This document shows positions 57,601-64,000 of a stretch of 64,000 nucleotides of DNA, one piece after another. The notes under the pieces were generated by a model. That model did not search any database and had not been told where the DNA came from. It saw nothing but the letters and a program-made list of their open reading frames with translations. Positions within the stretch are counted from its first letter, which is position 1; each line of letters opens with the position of its first letter. A program made the position numbers and the translations under genes. The stretch is taken from assembly GCA_037893245.1 (NCBI GenBank), contig JBAIAA010000251.1:2709001-2773000 (forward strand). Reading direction: 5' to 3'. Origin of the DNA: Crossaster papposus (Eukaryota; Echinodermata; Asteroidea; Velatida; Solasteridae).

Positions 57601-58785
57601 GCATGGACAAATTACATAATGAAATAATACCAAGAACTAACTTATTACACATTACACATCCATACAATAATAACCTATTCCTGTTATATATTACCTACTG
57701 AATACGTACTACACTGTACAAACATAGCCATTGCCGTTAGTTAGTTTTATACTGCGCTTTTTTGTCCGCGATGAAGTCACAGCTATTTTTTTATGAATAA
57801 TGTCAAAATTTGAAAACGAATGAAATGTAACGCGAATTTTTAACTATGTTTGCACAAAAATCAAAATTCAATCATGGAATTGTTTAAATAATTACATATT
57901 ATGGTAAAAACATGATTTTTTGGACTAAATACAACAATTTAAAATCGACTATTGTTAACACAGCGATATCCCATAATTTCTTATCGACCAATCAGAGGGC
58001 TTTATTTCACAAACGCATGCGCACTAGGTCAAATTTAACACCAAAGGTACCTAACACCAGTACTTGATTTGAAGCTTATACTTCAAGAATCATTTTACTC
58101 CATTCTAACACCAATTTTCATTCCAAAAGATTTTAAAAAACATTGGTGTTAAATGTTTAACACCACAGTTTTTGCAGTGTGGGTCGGAAACAAACGAATC
58201 TTTATTTCGAATTGTTGAATGCAAATTTAATAGAAAGTTCAATGCAAGTTGGAATAACGGCTGTTTGTAAAATTCGAGCATGTAAAATGCTTGCTGCATT
58301 CGCCGCACATATACCGCGAATAGGCAAATAATATAGGGCGCTCTCTCTAAAAAGAGTGGTCATCGGAATCACTCCATAAAGTGAGTGGTATAGTGGCTCA
58401 CTCGATAAAAAGTGATTACCACTAGACGACTTTGTAGCATTTCTTTACACGAAACAGAGTGAATCCCACTCACAAAAGAGTTAAACCGTTAACACTCGGG
58501 CGAGAGAGTGGCGTTTTAACTCTTTTGCATTTGGAGAGTAGGAACGTTTTGCAAAATTTGCGTAAAATAAGTGTGCACTTATTTGTAAAATTACTTTCGT
58601 CTGTAAATTGTTTATGCAGAAAAATGTAATTAGCTTTTACCTTACCCAAGCTAATTTTACTACCATCACAGCTGGTCAAAATAATTATAGGCCTAATGAA
58701 GATCCGTTCCATTCTCTGTAAAACATCATTTTCGTGTATTATAACGTATTATAATGCAAAATGTTTATCATGTTTTACTATTTTT
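57601..58785. other. AT-rich, no gene recognised
   Basis: A short GAGTGA/TCACTC-rich stretch at 58350-58520 and a further copy of the preceding repeat at 58545-58640. Confidence 0.35.
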
Positions 58786-59770
58786 ACACATTACACTGTA
58801 AATCACACAATTCCGTTAAAACATGAACACTTTTAAAATTGTAATTTTAACATCAAAATGCTGAAAATTTAACATCAACACATGTATTTTGGCAAAATGA
58901 TTTAACATTTTTGTAACTTCAGTTAAAACACTGGCATTTTGCCAAAAAAATGTAATTTTTACTTTAACCGTGCTGTAAAAAAAAATAACAATGCAGATCT
59001 GTTAAAAAGTCTCTGTTAAATTGCCATTTTTTTACAGTAAAATTGCATATATTAATAAAACATCACATTTCCTGCAAATTTAACATCAACACACGTATTT
59101 TAACCAAAACAAATTACTCTGTATTACTATTTATACAAATTACACTGTAAAAGTACTAAATTCCATTACAACACAGAAAATGTTTGAAAAATTGTAATGT
59201 TTACATCAAAACTGCTATAAAAGTAAATTACAATGCAGATCGGTTAAAAAGTCTCTGTAAAATTGTCATTTGTTTAGAGTGAAATTGCATAGACTGATAA
59301 AACATCCTATTTCCATTTAAATCTAACATCAACACACGTATTTTAACCAAACAAATTACTATGTATTACTATTTATACAAATTACACTGTAAAAATTCAA
59401 CATTCCGTTAAAACACCAACAAAATTGTAGAAAATTGTAGTTTTAACATCAACAGTGCTGTAAAAGTAAATTACAACGAAGATCTGTTAAAAATGATCTG
59501 TTAAATTGTCTTTTTTTTTCAGTGAAATTACATATATTGATAAAACATCACATTTCCTGTAAATTTAACATCAACACACGTATTTTAACCAAACAAATTA
59601 CTATGTATTACTTTTTATACAAATTACGCTGTAAAAATACAAAATTCCGTTAAAATACATGAAATGTGTGGAAAATAGTAATTTCTACATCAAAAGGGCT
59701 GTAAAGGTAAATTACAATGAAGATCTGTTAAAAATTATTTGTTAAATTACATATATTTTTTACAGTGCAG
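58786..59770. repeat. AT-rich satellite, period about 242 bp
   Basis: ACAAATTACACTGTAAAA occurs near 59135, 59377 and 59619, with a diverged start near 58786. Each unit also holds AACATCAACACACGTATTTT and AAATTACAATGCAGATCTGT. About four units in direct orientation. Confidence 0.8.
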
Positions 59771-59935
59771 GTCAATTTGCAAGCGGGGTGTGTAGGCTTA
59801 GAATCAGATGTGTCGTTGCACATACTAATTTATATATCATTTTCAATGTGGTGCTGGGGTTTCTCGACTTTTGGAGGGAAAATTACACATGGAAACTGGA
59901 TAAGATAGACGTAGATTCTACTCTCCAATTTGTTT
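59766..59935 (+). repeat. Direct repeat flanking the 60-kb MITE, left copy
   Basis: GGTCAATTTGCAAGCGGGGT through ACACATGGAAACTGG matches 60853-60992 in direct orientation with moderate divergence. Confidence 0.75.
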
Positions 59936-60018
59936 AAAGTTTAGGGTGGCATCATATTCGGTTTAAAAATGAGAGGCATTTTTACGAACATACCCCGTCC
60001 AGCAACGCGTAATGCCCC

Positions 60019-60677
60019 CATCACCCCAAACTAGTTCTCACCCCGGTCTTGAAAATGTTGCCGAACTGGATCAAACTGTGTGCGAACGGGGTGGACGTAG
60101 TAGCAACTGTTTACGAACGGGCTCAGACGGAAAGGGTGCTCGAGAACTTTGAGCTTATTCAACCTTTTCTGGTGGTCATCCCGTTCTGCAATTAAACGGA
60201 GTGACAACGTCCTTAAAACGAGATGGGCGTACAACAAATGGAATTGCCGTACTTCGATCCTATACTAGGAACAGGGCTTCGGAATCTTCGGGTAGTAATT
60301 CTGGATGCTTTCCCACGGCCCGTCTTTCCGATCCACTCCTCTTTGGAGGCATGATGCTCGTAAATGTTGATGTCGGAAATCTTCGAAGCGTTGATAGGCC
60401 TATGCACAGGTTGAAGCGGCAAACGCGAACGAAGACTGGACAAACGCGCCGGGTTTAGCCGTTAGGCCAGGACGCGATTGCAATTACGTTCATAACGCAT
60501 TAGGGACGCATGGGCTAGGACGTATTAGGAACGAGGTAGAACAAGTTCAGAACGGGTTTAAACTGACTATAGACGGGCTTGGACTGCTTGGGAACGTTGT
60601 CCGCACGAGGTGAACGGACAATTTTACCCGATTTTTTAGGACGGGGCAGAACGTTTTGAGAACTAGTTTGGTGTGAC
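60019..60677. mobile_element. Motif-rich MITE with ACCAAACTAGTTCTCA ends
   Basis: TCACCCCAAACTAGTTCTCA at the left and, inverted from the right, TCACACCAAACTAGTTCTCA. The interior carries GAACGGGNT and GGACGNATT words. The end again contains CACACC. Short open frames inside are not supported as genes. Confidence 0.75.
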
Positions 60678-60852
60678 GTAAGAATAAATCTTGTATGATA
60701 GGCTATGTGCATTTGTATGTGGTAATCGTGGCACCGCACCAGTTTAGATCCCGTGATTTGACGATAAATCACAGGAAAGCTATGCATAGAAAGTTTAAAA
60801 TATTTACAAATTGTATTATTCTATTCCTCATCTCGAAATGAATTTTGAAATT

Positions 60853-60992
60853 ACAGGTCAATTTGCAAACGGGGTGTGTTGGCTCTGATGTGTCGCTCCC
60901 GTAATATCCTTTCAATGTGGTGCTGGAGTTCCTCGACATTTGACGGAAAAACTACACATGGAAACTGGGTGAGATTGACGTAGCATCTACAG
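60853..60992 (+). repeat. Direct repeat flanking the 60-kb MITE, right copy
   Basis: Counterpart of 59766-59935. The pair encloses the MITE plus about 170 bp of other sequence, so a local duplication, with the MITE entering before or after, is likely. Confidence 0.75.
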
Positions 60993-61009
60993 AGGATTAT
61001 AATATATTA

Positions 61010-61672
61010 CGTACAAGAGGCCAGGGACGACCAGTACCCTGGACCCTCGAGTAACAGCGACAATAGAATGACTAATTCGAACATAAGCAAGTGATAAATC
61101 AGTTCCATATTCACATGTATGAATTCATTTTATTTACACTGAAAAAGATCGGCACTATATAAACAACACATAACTATAAGTACAATATATTCACCATTAT
61201 CTTTAACCAAATAAACTAAACTCGTTACCTTTAAAACAGTGCCAGGCGGCTCAACTAACCTGGGTACCTCGGGACCACATCCAAACAGCCAAATAAAGAG
61301 ACAGAGTCTAATGCAAACACAGCCACACTGAACAACTGATACAAAAAAAGGTGTGGCAACGAAAAAACACCACGTGAAACAGAATACAAATGTTCACACG
61401 TACGGTCCCGAGATAACCTAGGGTAAGAGAGCCACGAACAAAGCCTGGCACCCCAATTTAAAGGGTATCCGTTCCAAATGAGTAATCATTTAAAAAGGGA
61501 GGCCGAATTCCAATGGTCAATCGTCTGATAAGTGGAATTCGGTCAATCATATACTGTAGAAAACATAATTAAACTAAATACAATTCACATAAGGGTTTCA
61601 AACAATACAACTAAATAAAGAATTTAAACATACCTGACACTGCATTATATAATCAAACATGTTACCGTAACA
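61010..61672 (-). mobile_element. LTR of the Gmr1-like retrotransposon (3' copy)
   Basis: On the minus strand the repeat begins TGTTACGGTAACATG right after a purine-rich tract (GGGTGGAGGGA, 61673-61684), the usual polypurine primer site. It runs through an AATAAA-containing segment (near 61120-61130) to an uncertain end near 61010-61060. The 5' LTR is not in the window. Confidence 0.55.
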
Positions 61673-61757
61673 TCCCTCCACCCTTAAAAAAGGTGGTTGG
61701 CATGAGGAAAACATTAAATAAGAAAAGTTACACAATAATCCTACTCCTTATAAAGCA

Positions 61758-62925
61758 TATTACTGAAAACTCATTGACAATGCATCAGGTATGACGTTGT
61801 CTTTGCCCTTGATATGCTTCATATCAATATCAAACTCCTGAAGTGCAAGACTCCATCGCAAAAGTCTTTGATTTTTCTCTTTCATTTTACGAATAAACAC
61901 CAAAGGGTTATGATCCGTTAAAACGACAATTAGCTTATATCCCGCAGTAAGATAAATTTCAAAGTGTTGAAAGCAAGTACCAATGCGAGTGCTTCCTTTT
62001 CAACAGTGGAATAATTACGCTGGTGTTGATTCAATTTCTTTGAGAAGTAAGACACTGGATGATCTATACTTTGAGCATCCTCCTGTAACAACACCGAACC
62101 AACACCCATATCACTCGCATCAGTAGCAAGTTTGAACGGTTTAGTAAAACCAGGAGCCATCAGAACAGGTGCGCTTGTAAGTATGCCTTTCACTTTCTTG
62201 AAACTTTCCGAACAATCTTTAGTCCACACATATTTACTCTCCTTTACCTGTAAATTGGACAAAGGCAAAACTATATCAGAAAAAATATATCAGAAAAATT
62301 GCAACACAACTTTCGATAGTATCCGGCCATGCCGAGAAAACGCATAAGCTCCTTTTTAGTACAAGGTTGAGGAAATTGTACAATTGCTTCAATCTTAGCA
62401 TTCACTAGCTTAACTTGGCCTTGTCCTATAACATGACCAAGGAAAACTACTTGAGCTTTGCCGAGTTGGCACTTGGGTAAATTTACCGTCAATTTAGCTT
62501 CCATCAGTCGATCGAACAAAACACAAATAGATTGCATATGATGCTTCCATGTATCATTATACAATACGATCATCGATATAAACTTCAACATTAGACATCC
62601 CAGAAATGACGTTGTTCATCAGCGTAACTTGACAAACATGACAAGTTTTACAAAATTGCGATACAGATTGCTTCAAATTTGGACAATAGAAGTGTTTTAG
62701 AATGCGATCGCATGTTTTACCAACACCTAAATGACCCGCAACAGGAAGTTAATGAGCAAAACTCATGATATGTGAACGGTAAATCTGAGGCACAACAATT
62801 TGTTCAACAATCTCCCACTCATTCTCAGCAAGACTATCTGGAGGGCGCCATTTACGCAGCAAGACACCATCCTTAAACAAACAACACAGAGATTCTTTAG
62901 ATGTTTCGTCTTCATTCAGTGCCCT
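61758..62925 (-). pseudogene. Gmr1-like Ty3/Gypsy pol relic: integrase finger, RT, RNase H
   Basis: Minus-strand order is: an H2C2 integrase zinc finger (GHLGVGK...HFYCP...CKTCHVC, about 62750-62635); immediately after it the RT core from the LMNNVISGM and YIDD motifs (about 62600-62560); RT thumb to 62271; RNase H (ATDAS near 62125); and the connection text KGKDNVIPDALS at about 61770. Then come a stop, a polypurine tract and the LTR. Having integrase before RT and none after RNase H fits Gmr1-type elements. The integrase core and the first half of RT are missing. Damage includes a TAA in the finger region, a shift inside YIDD, a 14-nt tandem duplication at about 62275-62290 and another shift near 61957. 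Confidence 0.75.
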
Positions 62926-62932
62926 GCAGCCG

Positions 62933-63320
62933 ATTTCACGAAACTTTACTTTATGGCGTAAGTGGACTTACGCCATAACTTATTGCGTAAGTTGCGCAAT
63001 AACTTTAGGACGGATTTCACGAAAGTTAAGCATTATCGGGATATGTCGTAACTCGCCGAGTTACGCCATAAGATGTGGCGTAACTTACGCCATGACTTTA
63101 GGTGGCGTAAGTTGTTGCTATGTGTCGTAAAAATGGCGTTGCTGTTGCTCGTTCAACGTGAACATCAGAGAGCGCTCCGGCGTGAAAGATTGTTCCGTGA
63201 CCGAACAAACCCCCTTGATCATCTCGAAGACGACGAAATCAGAGGTCGGTATCGCTTTTCACGGGAGGGCATTTTCCGAATCGTTGAAGAGTTACGACAC
63301 GTTTTGGAGCGTCCTACATA
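62933..63320 (+). mobile_element. 5' end of a Harbinger element with GGCGTAACTTACGCC motifs
   Basis: Starts around GATTTCACGAAACTTTAC. GATTTCACGAAAGTTAAG recurs at 63014, and GGCGTAAGTT/TTACGCCATAA words fill 62955-63125 in both orientations. The transposase reading frame follows directly. The Gmr1-like relic stops exactly at its edge, so the Harbinger element probably inserted there. Confidence 0.65.
63133..63318 (+). pseudogene. Harbinger transposase N-terminus, cut by a MITE
   Basis: From the ATG at 63133: basic RALRRERLFRDRTNPLDHLE, then DDEIRGRYRFSREGIFRIVE and ELRHVLERPT. This is the N-terminal signature of HARBI1-type transposases (RDRxNPLD, RYRFSR, RPT). After the codon for Thr the frame hits TAG, formed by the TA flank and first base of a MITE copy that begins at 63321. 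The catalytic domain is beyond the MITE and outside the window. Confidence 0.8.
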
Positions 63321-64000
63321 GTCCAGTCAAAATACAACATTTTGTATTGTTGACCTCAAACAAATTGTAACAAATCTTTTTTCACCACAGTGCACTTCTA
63401 TAAGGTCCCTAGAATTACATACTAAAAATCTTTAAAAATCCAAGTGGTGGAAATATGTCTAATTTGTATAAATCGTTAATCCCTGCCGTGTAATATGTTT
63501 ATTCCCATATTTGGGTATATATTTTATTTTTATTTTTCGAAAAGTTTATTTTGGTGATTCTACTTACACATCCTTACTGCAATAACATTTTCTAAAGCAT
63601 GTAAGTGACTGAATAATTTTGAAAATTGAGTAATGATTCAAAATGACTATAATTTTAGCCTATAATTTGCACGCATTTACATTGTCTCCAGATATCATCA
63701 AGTAGTCAGTATGGACGAGCTTCAAATTCACCAAGTTGCTTACTGACACAGTTATCCTATTAAAACCTTATGCAAAATCATTATGAACAATGATAACATT
63801 GTGATATTTAGCCCAGCAAACAACAACTGGGGGGAAATCGTGTGTCCATAAATTGGGCTAAAAAGTAGGTGAAGGGTTATCTAAGGTGAGAGACTTGAAC
63901 AAGTTCAAGGAAACCCCCCAAATTAAAGATTGTTGTTGCTCAAAATAATCATATTTACGTTAGAATGTATTTTGAGGATTTTCTTGAACTTGTTCAAGTC
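63321..64000 (+). mobile_element. MITE copy of the 7.2-kb transposon terminus (runs off window)
   Basis: GTCCAGTCAAAATAC next to TA, then the terminus (TGACCTCAAACAAATTG, ATAAGGTCCCTAGAATTACA), then the palindrome from about 63713 (GAGCTTCAAATTCACC, TTTAGCCCAGCAAACAAC, CTTGAACTTGTTCAAGTC). Its second half lies beyond base 64000. Confidence 0.85.

Overview
This is eukaryotic, metazoan DNA, most probably from a marine invertebrate deuterostome such as a lancelet, hemichordate or echinoderm. The support is a RING/B-box/NHL TRIM-type gene, TTAGGG-type interstitial telomere repeats, THAP and Harbinger transposons, and a Ty3/Gypsy-like relic whose integrase zinc finger lies upstream of reverse transcriptase (the Gmr1 order described from deuterostomes). 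The species cannot be fixed from sequence alone. The window is dominated by mobile DNA; ordinary genes are few and split by it.

Layout. 0-14 kb: a foldback element (1-1020), a LINE C-terminal relic, a broken DDE-like/C2H2 multicopy ORF (4.7-6.1 kb), Harbinger relics (Myb-like partner tail at 6.2-6.5 kb, transposase at 7.7-8.2 kb) and a THAP-domain ORF (13.4 kb). 14.9-22.1 kb: a 7.2-kb DNA transposon with long inverted termini and TA flanks. It carries two convergent genes, a THAP-DDE transposase (split by a smaller element) and a SWIM / YqaJ nuclease-PHD-PHD-Ulp1 protease reading frame broken by one stop codon. 22.3-25.0 kb: a TRIM-NHL gene with frameshifts. 25.5-33 kb: nested palindromes, a nearly complete LINE (ORF1 plus intact ORF2) and a second LINE relic. 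33.9-36.4 kb: a truncated MITE, a 971-bp perfect (ACTC)n tract, and a two-exon MADF gene whose second splice donor merges into that tract.

37-55 kb: many MITEs and SINEs, a 2.9-kb Harbinger-like element with a MADF ORF, a coding 18-bp minisatellite and tandem duplications. Through this stretch runs the best host-like gene, on the minus strand: TATA box, signal-peptide exon at 55.1 kb, then three phase-compatible exons at 46.1-43.9 kb. Its 9-kb first intron is packed with these elements. 56-64 kb: motif arrays, a telomere-repeat MITE, an AT-rich satellite, a Gmr1-like relic, and a Harbinger transposase start cut off by another copy of the 14.9-kb transposon terminus.

A recurring theme is the motif-saturated foldback element: at least seven unrelated-looking elements, each built from its own degenerate 10-20-bp motif in both orientations. 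Several end in variants of GGCCCNGTCACACC.
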